Assembly (NCBI GenBank): GCA_025996865.1
Contig: BNTV01000099.1
Location: 1-18,540, forward strand
From: Bacteroidia bacterium
Lineage (GTDB): Bacteria > Bacteroidota > Bacteroidia > Bacteroidales > Azobacteroidaceae
Length of the DNA stretch: 18,540 bases
Reading direction: 5' to 3'
This document shows positions 1-8,772 of the stretch, one piece after another (the first letter of the stretch is position 1; each line of letters starts with the position of its first letter). The position numbers and the translations under genes are program-made. A model generated the notes under the pieces. It searched no databases and was not told where the DNA came from. It worked only from the letters and a program-made list of their open reading frames with translations.

Positions 1-1965
1 AAATTCGCTGTCGAACCATCCGTCAAACGAACGCTCTTTCCGGTTCGCCTGTTCCGAATAAGTTAAAATATACCAGGGTACCGGTACCTTTTTTCCGTCC
101 ACATAAACCGCGCCGGTTTGTATTCCATTGCTTGTCCTGTTGATTCGGCTTCTCAGACGTACTCCCTTATTATCGGGAACAAGATTTACTTTAAATTCAC
201 AATACCGGTCGAACGTTCGTCCGTGATCTTTAACTATATCGTAATCGTCGGCGCTTTCATAGCTGTCGTAACCTTGCTCAAGTACATAAAAATCCTGTTT
301 CCCGGCGCTTTTGAACGCATGAGCCTTTTCGCTTTCCGGATCGCCTACATCCATATTGTCGGTAAGGCGAAGCGACGGACCGGAAGCCGTTTGATAATAC
401 CACACCACAAACTCGGTTTCAATAAGCGTTCTGTCGGTACCATATCTTTTCCTCGGCATATTGCCCACATATACACTGTTCGTGTATTCAAACCGCATAT
501 CAATAGACTTGTAATAAATGTACGGCTCATTCAAGTGAATCCGGTAAGCTCCCTTCACGCCGTTTTCCAGCGCTCCCCAAATAACCTGTTCGTAACGGGC
601 GCCGGCCCATCCCTGGTTGAAGTCGTCTTCAGTCCCGTCACCATGTATTTGAGGAGTACGACTGTCGTCGATATACGTAAATTCATCACCGTCCTCGAAA
701 AAATTTCCCGACCACATCTGTATCGCAATGACGTGGCCATGTCCCTGTTCGTTGAAAGCCTGAGCATACGGTTTGGTATAGTTTTTCCGGGATAATCCGC
801 CTTCGCTGTAATCCTTGGTGAGCTTGGCTCTGAAATAGCCCGATTCCTCCTGAGGATAGCAAATGGCAGTCTCCGGTTTCCAATCAACTTTATATTGTAC
901 ATTGACTGCCGTTTCCGACCGGTTAATAAGCCTCACCGTTGCCTGTTCCCAGAAAGGCATGGGCCAGTAGGAATACATCGTATGCGCTCGCCCGTCAAAT
1001 CCATACAGCAATGTACGCAAGGCGTCATTAAATTTATCGTCTTTACTCCCACCTCCACCAAAGAAATAACTGACCGGCATATCCACCGCAGCCGGTTGAT
1101 TGTCCCATTCGATCCGGATGTGCATGTTATAAAACGTTTCCGAATTGTACGGTTCCATCTTGAGCTGAAGTCCGGTGATGGACGCTTTCCCTTTATGATC
1201 AAAGATTACCGCGCTTTTTCCGGCAGGGATTGGAATCGTTTGTTCCGAAGACCGGTTTCCCCCCGTATCTTTCGGATCCTGTCCATTGTTGTTCCATTGA
1301 GTTCTGACTGCACTTTCATAGTTGTCCTCATCGGCCGGATTCCAGGTTTTGACTTTTGTCCCGATCGGATAGGTAAGGTAATCAAATTGATACCAGTTGC
1401 AACTCTTCTCTATATTCTCTTTTTCCATCCGCGTAAGCGCTGTATCGGACAGCGTAATCTTCAATCGCTTTTCGAATGTAAAAGGATAGTAGATAATTCC
1501 AAACTGATCCCGTTGCCGAAAGGCAAAAGGAGGCGTAACCGGCGCATGGTCGCCTTTAAAGAAGTCATATACCGGAACATCAATTCGGGGCGTTGTTTCA
1601 TCATCAAAATAATATTTGATCCGAATGTCTTTATTTTTGGCGCCAACGCCATTATTAATCCAGATATTTATCTGTTGACGATACAAACATCCGGGACCAT
1701 AAGCGTCAAAAAAAACGATTTCTTCGTTCTGATCCACATACTTTTTAAACATTGCCCGGAACAATCCGAATCCGTTTCCTCCGGAGGCATCATACGAGAT
1801 AAGGCGATTTTTTTTAGTGCCGGGCGGATACAGGAGCGGCAGACGTTCTATTTTTGACATGGCTTCAAATCCTGTCGGAACATAATCGACAGGCGCTTTT
1901 TGTGCCATGCAAAATTGTGTGTACAAAAAGCTGACAAGTAAGAATAAACTATAGCGATTCATCAT
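1..1965 (-). CDS. DUF2961/GH172-family protein, 3' end beyond window
   Basis: The minus-strand frame is open without interruption for 655 codons from the double ATG at 1960-1965 to base 1, so the C terminus is outside the window. A signal peptide (1-21, FCMA then QKAP) implies export. The family signature is clear: SYDASGGNGFGLF (57-69), IDVPVYDFFKGDHAPV (128-143), GIIYYPFTFEKRLKITL (156-172), MYSYWPMPFWEQATVRL (330-346) and HGDGTEDDFNQGW (441-453). Known GH172 members hydrolyse alpha-D-fructofuranosides and D-arabinofuranosides. The acidic motifs EDGDEF (424-429) and GDGTEDDF (442-449, Glu446) probably hold the catalytic pair, by analogy. After about 475 comes a beta-rich part (EFVVWYYQTA, VDGKKVPVPWYIL). 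It follows the GxGYxYP gene by 18 bases. Long plus-strand frames here are its antisense shadows. Confidence 0.88.
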   Translation of the reverse strand, partial: MMNRYSLFLLVSFLYTQFCMAQKAPVDYVPTGFEAMSKIERLPLLYPPGTKKNRLISYDASGGNGFGLFRAMFKKYVDQNEEIVFFDAYGPGCLYRQQINIWINNGVGAKNKDIRIKYYFDDETTPRIDVPVYDFFKGDHAPVTPPFAFRQRDQFGIIYYPFTFEKRLKITLSDTALTRMEKENIEKSCNWYQFDYLTYPIGTKVKTWNPADEDNYESAVRTQWNNNGQDPKDTGGNRSSEQTIPIPAGKSAVIFDHKGKASITGLQLKMEPYNSETFYNMHIRIEWDNQPAAVDMPVSYFFGGGGSKDDKFNDALRTLLYGFDGRAHTMYSYWPMPFWEQATVRLINRSETAVNVQYKVDWKPETAICYPQEESGYFRAKLTKDYSEGGLSRKNYTKPYAQAFNEQGHGHVIAIQMWSGNFFEDGDEFTYIDDSRTPQIHGDGTEDDFNQGWAGARYEQVIWGALENGVKGAYRIHLNEPYIYYKSIDMRFEYTNSVYVGNMPRKRYGTDRTLIETEFVVWYYQTASGPSLRLTDNMDVGDPESEKAHAFKSAGKQDFYVLEQGYDSYESADDYDIVKDHGRTFDRYCEFKVNLVPDNKGVRLRSRINRTSNGIQTGAVYVDGKKVPVPWYILTYSEQANRKERSFDGWFDSEF

Positions 1966-1983
1966 GATTTTATTTATTAACTC

Positions 1984-4068
1984 TTAGTTTTTAACTTTTA
2001 ACTCTTCTTTCGAGCCATATATTTCCACATCACATATCCGGGCAATGCCGTCTTTACCGGCGTCAGTAACCGTGAGCCGGACATAGCGGGCTTGAACGGG
2101 AGTGAAATCCACGTCTGTTACAGCCGAATCATTGCCGGACTGTTTGTCTGCGATCTGCCATTTCTTTCCATCGACACTGGTTTCTATTTGAAATGCTCCG
2201 GTATTATAATCTTTGTCCAGACCGCTTGTTTCCGCATGTCTGACAACATATCTATTGAGTTTGTATGTTTCCCCGAAATCAAACCGAATCCATTTCTTCC
2301 CCTTCGCAGAAGAAATCCAACTTCTTTCAAGCGCACAAGTTCCATCGGCAGCAAATTCCGGTGGTGTAACAGACGAGCTGGAGGTTATCTTCATTTGCGA
2401 CGAAAGCGTCAGGTTGAAATTTAACCGATTCGCTTCGTTATAAAGGGCAAAGAAATGGTCTCCCCTGCAAAATACGATGTTCCCGGGTGCCAATTTTTCC
2501 AGTTTCTCCTTTAAAATGACAAGACTGTCCGGTCCCATGCGCCAGGAAACGCCTTGTGCAGTCAGAAAAATCGGGTGTGACCCGTCAAAGTTCGCAATGG
2601 TATCCCGGTTCATATTGACAAACACATCCGTAGAATTGGTATAACAGGGATAGTTCGGTAAAAACGCCAGTCTGTTTTGCTTAATGAACGCAGGGATTTT
2701 ATCCGGTTGCTTTTGCCAGTCCTGTTGAGTAGCTCCGTAAAGATAACGGCAATAAGTAGCATAAGATTCCATTTGGTTTTCATTGATCTGATCCCAGATG
2801 GTGATCACACGCAATCCGCTTTTCTCCAAATAATTTTGTGTGAATTTCGCGTAACGGTCGAACGATTCTCCTCCCGTATTGAACCATTTACGATTATGCG
2901 CATCGTATATTAATGCATACCCTAATCCGGAAGGGCCGGATGCAAGAAAGTCGTTCGGAGTCGCTGTTTTATAAAAATAGTTGAGCAGTTGCGGACCAAG
3001 ATCGGCAAGTCCGGGACTGACCGTCCAATTGACGGGAATGCTTCCCCGTCCTTTATTATCCCACAATTTCGGCATCGTATGCTGACAATACTGAATATTA
3101 TCGCCGTCGCTCAGGAAAACCGTCAGGTATATTTTATTTTCCATATCCGGTTTTTTAGGCGTTACCGGTAAGTTAATCACATGGTTCATTCCGGCATATA
3201 CCGTTGCATTATCATAAAAATCGGCAGGGACAGTTGATATTCCGTACTCGGTTCCGATGCCGATACCCGAACGTTCTTCGGCCCACCAACCCAGGATGAT
3301 ACTTTCTCCTGCTTTCATATCATTAAGAAAGAGACGAATCACTTCATTTTCCTTTTCCTTGCGCGGGTCTAACCAAACAACAGCGGCTTTCGAAGCAACC
3401 GCGATATCCCTGATAAAAACAAGGGCGGAATGACTGATCAACAATCGTTTGGTGCAATCTTTCCAATACGTGTTGTAGAGATACCGGTATATATCTTCCG
3501 GCGCAGTATAGGGTAATGACGATAAATTTTCTATCACCGGGAATTTTATTCCAAGAGAAAGTATTTGTTCGTATTCGGCAGCAGTTACGGGAAGCGCATT
3601 TTTCAACCCTGCCGCCGTAGTCGCCAAATTACGGTAATGAGCGCTTTTTTCTACACTGTACAAAATGACGCCATCGATCTTTTCTTTGTATTTCCTTAGC
3701 AATTCCCATTTCCTGTCAGCCGGATATTCCCTGACATGCAGCCCCAGATTATCAGGCCACCGGTACATTCCTTCACCTCCCGGCCGGAGCAAAATAACGG
3801 AAGGTTTTGTTTTATTGATCAACCCCTGTAAAACCGTAAACATCACTTTTTCTTCGGATGTCAGACTTGGATCTTCTATCAAAAATCCATCAAGCGTATC
3901 AGTCGGAACGGCAAAATGCGGGAATGCCTGTCCTTCCGCCCAGACCATGCCCGTTTCAATTTCTTTTGTCGGTACGGGCTGCGTTTGATTCTCTTTTACT
4001 TCGCAGGATGTCATCTGTATATAATATAACAATCCAAGCAATAAAATAATGATTCTATTTGTTTTCAT
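1984..4068 (-). CDS. GxGYxYP-family lipoprotein with C-terminal F5/8 type C (CBM32-like) domain
   Basis: A 694-residue lipoprotein with lipobox QMTSC (acylated Cys22). The acidic residues soon after it (EVKEN) fit surface exposure. Residues about 45-300 match the GxGYxYP N-terminal region (LTSEEKVMFTVLQGLINKTK, 69-88). Residues about 310-555 match the putative glycoside hydrolase C-terminal domain: YLTVFLSDGDNIQY (314-327), GSIPVNWTVSPGLADLGP (342-359), YFYKTATPNDFLASGPSGLG (364-383). The name-giving motif is altered here to GLGYALIYDAH (381-391). Residues about 570-685 form a discoidin/F5-8 type C domain, likely carbohydrate binding (KKWIRFDFGETYKLNRYVVR, FQIETSVDGKKWQIAD, RYVRLTVTDAG, ICDVEIYG). 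No activity is established for the family to my knowledge. It follows GH92 by 36 bases and precedes the DUF2961 gene by 18. Confidence 0.88.
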   Translation of the reverse strand: MKTNRIIILLLGLLYYIQMTSCEVKENQTQPVPTKEIETGMVWAEGQAFPHFAVPTDTLDGFLIEDPSLTSEEKVMFTVLQGLINKTKPSVILLRPGGEGMYRWPDNLGLHVREYPADRKWELLRKYKEKIDGVILYSVEKSAHYRNLATTAAGLKNALPVTAAEYEQILSLGIKFPVIENLSSLPYTAPEDIYRYLYNTYWKDCTKRLLISHSALVFIRDIAVASKAAVVWLDPRKEKENEVIRLFLNDMKAGESIILGWWAEERSGIGIGTEYGISTVPADFYDNATVYAGMNHVINLPVTPKKPDMENKIYLTVFLSDGDNIQYCQHTMPKLWDNKGRGSIPVNWTVSPGLADLGPQLLNYFYKTATPNDFLASGPSGLGYALIYDAHNRKWFNTGGESFDRYAKFTQNYLEKSGLRVITIWDQINENQMESYATYCRYLYGATQQDWQKQPDKIPAFIKQNRLAFLPNYPCYTNSTDVFVNMNRDTIANFDGSHPIFLTAQGVSWRMGPDSLVILKEKLEKLAPGNIVFCRGDHFFALYNEANRLNFNLTLSSQMKITSSSSVTPPEFAADGTCALERSWISSAKGKKWIRFDFGETYKLNRYVVRHAETSGLDKDYNTGAFQIETSVDGKKWQIADKQSGNDSAVTDVDFTPVQARYVRLTVTDAGKDGIARICDVEIYGSKEELKVKN

Positions 4069-4104
4069 TGTGTATTTTTATTAATTTAACCCTCTCACTT
4101 TATC

Positions 4105-6390
4105 TTATTTTCTATCTGAAACGGAAAACGGCTTATCGTCGGCAGCAATACCGCGGTCAACCGCAGGTTGCGCTCCCATCCGGTACAGAATGGTTCCGCC
4201 GGTCATCAGTTCTTCATAACAGAGATAGTTCCGCGTAAAAGGCTTGCCGTTCAAATGGGCCGACTGGATATACACGTTTTCATCGCTGTTGTTTTCTGCT
4301 TTAATGGTCAGGGTTTTTCCGTTTTCCAGATGAATTGTCATTTGAGGAAATAAAGGACTGCCTATAATGTATTCGGTCGTCCCCGGACAAACGGAATACA
4401 AACCCATCGCACTGATTACATACCAGGAAGACGTTTGTCCTTGATCTTCATCACCGCAATAACCGTCGGGTCCTGAGTTATAAAGCCTGTCCATGACCGT
4501 ACGCGCCCATTTCTGGGATTTCCAGGGCTGTCCAGCATAGTTGTACAGATAGACCATGTGTTGTATCGGCTGATTGCCATGTGCGTATTGCCCCATATTG
4601 ATCATGACCATTTCGGCCATTTCATGGATTACGCGGCGATATGTGCCCTCCTTGAAGTCATTGGGAACACTGAATACGGAATCCAGTTTTTCCGTGAACA
4701 GCGCATCGCCGCCCATCAAATCAATCAAACCCCGGATGTCGTGGAAGACAGACCAGAGGTAATGCCAGGCGGAACCCTCGGTGAAAGGCCCGCCCCATTC
4801 AACCGGGTCGAAATCAGGCACCCATGCTCCGTCAGCCTGTCGTCCCCGCATGAACCGTACGGACGGATCATATACGTTTTTGTAGTTGAATATCTGCTTT
4901 TGAAACACTTCCTTATAAAAATTCGACCCGCTTAATGATGCCAGTTGCATCGCACACCAGTCGTCGTAACAGTATTCCAGTGTTTTGGCCGTAGCTTCCG
5001 GATATTGCGGGTAGGGTACGTAACCTAAGCAGAAATATTCTTTCCATCCGTCTCGTCCGTTAGCCGGGCCGCCGGGACCTTTATGGGTCGCTTCGTGCAG
5101 AATTGCTTCCAGCGCATGGGTCGGGTCGTAGTCGCGAAATCCTTTCGCCCATCCATCGGCGATGAGCGAGGCGGCATGGTTGCCTATCATTCCACCTTGG
5201 TGTCCCGGAAAAGACCACGACGGCAGCCAGCCACTCTGGTCGTAGGCGTCTATCAGGCTTTTGATGTATTTCCCGTGAAAATCCGGATGCAAAAGTGCAT
5301 TGAGCGGAAATTGCGCCCTGAACGTATCCCAGAAACCATTGTCGGTAAACATCTCTCCCTGATGGATTTTCCCATCGTACGGACTGTAATATATGGCGTT
5401 TCCGTTGGCATCATGTTCGTAGAACTTGCGGGGGAAAAGCATCGAACGGAAAAGGCAGGAATAGAAAGTCGCCTTTTTTTCTTCCGTACCTCCTTCGACC
5501 TGTACTTTATTCAACGCTTTGTTCCATACTTTCTGAGCGGCAACCGTTGCTTCCTCCATCGAAGAATAGTCGGCAAGTTCCTGTTTCAGGGTCAATTCGG
5601 CCTGTTCGATGCTGATGAACGAAGAGGCTATTTTGGCCTGCACCGTTTCACCGTTCTTGAATTGGATGACCGCGCCTGCATAACCTGCTTCCAACTGACT
5701 GTTTCCAAAGGTGACCTCATCGTTTTTTCCTTCCCATGTTCCATATTGGACAAAGGGCTTGTCGAAAACGATCACAAAGTAGTTGGCGAAGTCTTTGGGA
5801 ACGCTGTGATTGGCATTTTTACAGTAGCCTACGATTTTACGTTCTTCGGGAATAATCCGTACCATACTCCTGCCGTTGTTTGCATCTATCACGACATAAG
5901 CCGCTTTCCGGGGGAATTTAAAACGCATGAAAACGCCTCTTTCGGTCGGCGACATCTCGGTGGTAACTTTGTTGTCGAAAGTAACCTTGTAATGATGCGG
6001 ACGGGCGATTTCATGCTTGTGGCTAAACTTTGCCGACCGCTTGTACTGGTTCACTTCAAGTGTCCCCGACACGGGCATAAGGGAAAACGCCGCATAGTCT
6101 CTTGTCCACGAACTGCACTGGTGCGTCTGGCGAAAACCCCTGATTGAATCAAGGAAATACTGATAAATCCAACCGCTGCGATTCTCGCCGGTCTGTGGTG
6201 TCCAGAAGTTCATGCCCCACGGAAGCGCTGTCGTCGGGTAAGTGTTCCCATGAGTCAGTTCATGCTTTGAGTTTGTCCCCTGCAAGGTATTGACATAATG
6301 TGTCAGTTCCTGCTCCTGCGCCCGAAGCGTTACCACTGACGCAGGCAGGACAAGCAGCAGTATGAGTAATCCGAATTGTTTCATATTCAT
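4105..6390 (-). CDS. GH92 family exo-alpha-mannosidase
   Basis: A 761-residue secreted enzyme with signal peptide MNMKQFGLLILLLVLPASVV and cleavage after LRA (24), so probably periplasmic. GH92 enzymes are Ca2+-dependent inverting exo-alpha-mannosidases. The N-terminal beta-sandwich carries YVNTLQGTNS (32-41), HGNTYPTTALPWGMNFWTP (47-65) and RGFRQTHQ (84-91). The (alpha/alpha)6 domain carries MFTDNGFWDTFRAQFPL (347-363), WLPSWSFPGHQGGMIGNH (388-405), FTEGSAWHYLWSVFHD (536-551) and GDEDQGQTSSWYVISAMGLY (646-665). Glu538 aligns with the family's general acid, and the acidic GDED cluster (Asp647, Asp649) sits where the general base lies. The length is typical. The start motif (LQGTNS, LPWGM rather than VGT/PFGM) marks the subset of GH92 common in Bacteroidota; the bond preferred (1,2/1,3/1,4/1,6) cannot be read. 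It lies 14 bases after the unassigned glycosidase. Confidence 0.95.
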   Translation of the reverse strand: MNMKQFGLLILLLVLPASVVTLRAQEQELTHYVNTLQGTNSKHELTHGNTYPTTALPWGMNFWTPQTGENRSGWIYQYFLDSIRGFRQTHQCSSWTRDYAAFSLMPVSGTLEVNQYKRSAKFSHKHEIARPHHYKVTFDNKVTTEMSPTERGVFMRFKFPRKAAYVVIDANNGRSMVRIIPEERKIVGYCKNANHSVPKDFANYFVIVFDKPFVQYGTWEGKNDEVTFGNSQLEAGYAGAVIQFKNGETVQAKIASSFISIEQAELTLKQELADYSSMEEATVAAQKVWNKALNKVQVEGGTEEKKATFYSCLFRSMLFPRKFYEHDANGNAIYYSPYDGKIHQGEMFTDNGFWDTFRAQFPLNALLHPDFHGKYIKSLIDAYDQSGWLPSWSFPGHQGGMIGNHAASLIADGWAKGFRDYDPTHALEAILHEATHKGPGGPANGRDGWKEYFCLGYVPYPQYPEATAKTLEYCYDDWCAMQLASLSGSNFYKEVFQKQIFNYKNVYDPSVRFMRGRQADGAWVPDFDPVEWGGPFTEGSAWHYLWSVFHDIRGLIDLMGGDALFTEKLDSVFSVPNDFKEGTYRRVIHEMAEMVMINMGQYAHGNQPIQHMVYLYNYAGQPWKSQKWARTVMDRLYNSGPDGYCGDEDQGQTSSWYVISAMGLYSVCPGTTEYIIGSPLFPQMTIHLENGKTLTIKAENNSDENVYIQSAHLNGKPFTRNYLCYEELMTGGTILYRMGAQPAVDRGIAADDKPFSVSDRK

Positions 6391-6404
6391 TCTTATTTTA
6401 ATCG

Positions 6405-8666
6405 TTAAAAGTTAATGGAGACTGTCACTCCGTCCGGGTCGTTTTCAAACTTCACCAGACAGGTTTTGGAGGTATTATCCCAAATGCTTCCGGCAGTTGC
6501 AAGGACTTTGCCTGCCTTGTTCGTTATCTTTACCTTTTTGGGTGGCCCGGGCAGATAGACGCGGCTGACGTTATTCGTATTCGCCGGGCTTTTCGCCGTA
6601 AACGTATATGAATCTTTCCGTATTACTTCGCCGTATATCCTCGAAGCGCCGCACAATACCGCGGGCTTGCTTTTGTCCGCAATCTTGGCGACGTCATACA
6701 GATAAGCCTGTTCGCCGGGTTGAACGGTTTTGGTCTGCAATACCGGCAACTCAGGGTCGAACAGGTCAATATACAAGCCTGTAAGCGTCAATGGTTCGGA
6801 CGATACGCTCTCGTCCATGACGGAAGCTATGACATAAGCGCCTCTTTCAAGATACAGATTGTTTTTTATCTCCAGCCTGCCTGTATTGGGGAAGGTTTCA
6901 AACGCCTTTCGGATCACCCGGAAATAGGTTTGGTCGTGCTCGGCCTCCAATACGAAACTTTTCGGCTCTTCGCGGAGGACATACACTTTCCCTTTACCAC
7001 AGGTGTATTCGCCCGTTTGCGGATATCGGGACAACCCCAGGGATTCAAACAAATGGCCGGATGGTGTCGGGTAGCTGTTACCGCCTGTGTTCCACCATTC
7101 CATTACCGTCTGGTACGGGTCGATATCCTTACCGCAATACACCAATACACCGCCGTCTTTCACCCATCGGGCAATATGACCGTGAAATTCCGGCTTCATC
7201 GGTTTCATGTTGGAATAGGACATGACCAGCACTTTCAGTTCTTTCCAGGTATCCGGGTAGCCGGTATTTTCGATATGCACCGTACTGACCGGTATCCCGC
7301 GTTTCAACAGCGGCAAGGTTTGTCCGTAGAAGTTGGAGAACTGCGGGTCTTCATAGTTTTCCTCCATTTTTTGCATGCTGCCCATGTTAATTCCCTCCGA
7401 CTTTTCTTCTCCCGTGGTTTCCTTTTTTTGATTATGTGTCGGGAAACGCTGAAACATCAGCGAATTGGACATCAATACCCCAATCCCGTGCGAACCGTTC
7501 ACCTTGTTGTCCGAGAGGGGCATGTCGTTCAGAGTATTGACCATGACCTGCATCTGGGTAGAATAGAAACGCGGTATCTGCGCTTTTTCGTCACTGTTGG
7601 CGCTTGTTTTGTAGAGACCCTCGTAAATCCGGTCCGGCCAGGGCATCACTTCGTAGTCGGCTATCATTGGGTAGAGCAGTTGGGCGGTGAAGGTTGCCTG
7701 ATAATTTTTCTTGTAGTCCGGCCAGTCGCGAGGCCAGTCTTCGATGGGATCGGTCAGGAAGAACATCTTCCGTCCCGTCGGCCGTGTCATGGATTCCATG
7801 GAACCGTATTCGAGGAATGCGTTCTCAAACACACGTTCTTTCCGCAGACCGTTGAAAAAGGTTGCTTCGCGCGACGTACCCGTCCACACCTGGGCAATGT
7901 ATCCGTCCACACAGGGAAGGGAGGCCAGGCTGGCTTCGGGGCTGACAATCTGCCACGAGGAATAGTTGACTAACGAATGGGTCGGCACATAACAGCGCAC
8001 ATCCATTCCCTTGCTTTTACCGTACTCTTTGGCATACGTGAACACCTCATCCAGCGCCCTGTAATACAGTTGATATTTCAGTTTGTTGGCCAGGTAGGTG
8101 TTTTCGGGCGATTCGTGTTGCGGACGCCACGGAAATCCGTAATATTCCTGCCATTCCCGTTTGAAAGCTTCGCTGTAGCCACCCCGCATCCAAAATTCGG
8201 GTTCTTCCATGTAGATGGCGTCGATACCGGCGTCGATCACTCGCTTCACATGCATCTCCTTCATGTAGCGGAGGAAGTTTTTCGACGGGACGATGTAGGG
8301 CACCATCCGTCCGTGCCAGATGGTGTCGCCGTTTCGTGTCACCTGCCCTTCGTCCAGATGCCACTTGCCGTCCCATTTCCCGGTAAAATAATCCTGATAA
8401 CTGCCCCAGGCGATGCCGGTCATAAAGTGGGTGATGTAACCCCGGTCGCGCCAGGACTGCACCCGCTGTTCAAATGTCATGTCGCGCCGGTCGTTCGCGC
8501 CGTAAACGATGGCCACGTCAGACCTTACGTCGGTCGCCGGCTTCCATTGTCCGGAAGTCTGAAACGCCGTTTTCTCATGCCCTTTCGCCGGAGAAACGTT
8601 TCCGGTCTGGGCGCTCAATCCCGCAAGACATATACTCAAGAGGGAGGTCATAAAAATTTTTCTCAT
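6405..8666 (-). CDS. Secreted putative glycoside hydrolase of unassigned family
   Basis: A 753-residue secreted protein with a type I signal peptide (1-19, GLSA then QT). I do not recognise a named family. Residues about 50-345 read like a TIM-barrel glycosidase of the GH-A/GH42 type: WRDRGYITHFMTGIAWGSY (72-90), then VKRVIDAGIDAIYMEEPEFW (140-159), where Glu154/Glu155 end a beta-strand as acid/base residues do. Next come CYVPTHSLVNYSSW (225-238) and FLEYGSMES (284-292), where Glu286 is a possible nucleophile. Residues about 393-520 (GIGVLMSNSLMFQRFP, then LKVLVMSYSNMKPM and WVKDGGVLVYCG) resemble the glutamine-amidotransferase-like trimerisation domain of GH42 enzymes. A C-terminal beta domain (about 595-753) follows. 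The start is the ATG at 8664-8666; GH92 starts 14 bases after its stop. The context says it acts on the locus's target glycan. The catalytic assignment is inference. Confidence 0.7.
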   Translation of the reverse strand: MRKIFMTSLLSICLAGLSAQTGNVSPAKGHEKTAFQTSGQWKPATDVRSDVAIVYGANDRRDMTFEQRVQSWRDRGYITHFMTGIAWGSYQDYFTGKWDGKWHLDEGQVTRNGDTIWHGRMVPYIVPSKNFLRYMKEMHVKRVIDAGIDAIYMEEPEFWMRGGYSEAFKREWQEYYGFPWRPQHESPENTYLANKLKYQLYYRALDEVFTYAKEYGKSKGMDVRCYVPTHSLVNYSSWQIVSPEASLASLPCVDGYIAQVWTGTSREATFFNGLRKERVFENAFLEYGSMESMTRPTGRKMFFLTDPIEDWPRDWPDYKKNYQATFTAQLLYPMIADYEVMPWPDRIYEGLYKTSANSDEKAQIPRFYSTQMQVMVNTLNDMPLSDNKVNGSHGIGVLMSNSLMFQRFPTHNQKKETTGEEKSEGINMGSMQKMEENYEDPQFSNFYGQTLPLLKRGIPVSTVHIENTGYPDTWKELKVLVMSYSNMKPMKPEFHGHIARWVKDGGVLVYCGKDIDPYQTVMEWWNTGGNSYPTPSGHLFESLGLSRYPQTGEYTCGKGKVYVLREEPKSFVLEAEHDQTYFRVIRKAFETFPNTGRLEIKNNLYLERGAYVIASVMDESVSSEPLTLTGLYIDLFDPELPVLQTKTVQPGEQAYLYDVAKIADKSKPAVLCGASRIYGEVIRKDSYTFTAKSPANTNNVSRVYLPGPPKKVKITNKAGKVLATAGSIWDNTSKTCLVKFENDPDGVTVSINF

Positions 8667-8730
8667 ATTTAGACTGTCTTATATTTACCTGTCTGTTTTT
8701 AGCACAATTCCGGCAGCAAGTGGGGAATTT

Positions 8731-8758
8731 GCAGGGAGACAAAGCCTTGCCCCCCTGC
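8731..8758 (-). promoter_or_regulatory. Intergenic hairpin between DUF3823 lipoprotein and glycosidase genes
   Basis: On the minus-strand transcript, GCAGGGGG (8751-8758) can pair with CUCCCUGC (8731-8738) in an 8-bp GC-rich stem with one G-U wobble, around a 12-base loop that itself contains CAA/UUG. It starts 14 bases after the DUF3823 stop, in the longest spacer of the secreted block. No U-tract follows (AAATTCCCC), so it is not a standard intrinsic terminator. It could be an mRNA-stability or processing element that sets the transport genes apart from the enzymes, or it could be chance. Confidence 0.4.
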
Positions 8759-8772
8759 ATCTTCCGTCACTT

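Noticed and set aside
77..88. Perfect 12-base palindrome ggtaccggtacc.
   Set aside because: It lies inside the GH172-type coding frame, encodes a Val-Pro-Val-Pro stretch and is not repeated elsewhere that I could see.
118..1857. Two long plus-strand reading frames (118-795 and 895-1857).
   Set aside because: They lie antisense to the uninterrupted DUF2961/GH172 frame and show no recognisable domain; their residue content is that of a shadow frame.
5083..6147. A 354-codon plus-strand reading frame.
   Set aside because: It is fully antisense to the GH92 gene, whose motifs are intact, and has no family-like sequence or signal peptide.
6720..8672. Two nearly adjoining plus-strand frames (417 and 231 codons) covering most of the 753-residue glycosidase gene.
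   Set aside because: The minus-strand protein has a signal peptide and coherent domain-like sequence; the plus frames look like codon-bias shadows.
8575..8760. A 61-codon minus-strand frame beginning in the hairpin spacer.
   Set aside because: It is out of frame with and overlaps the start of the 753-residue gene and has no recognisable features.
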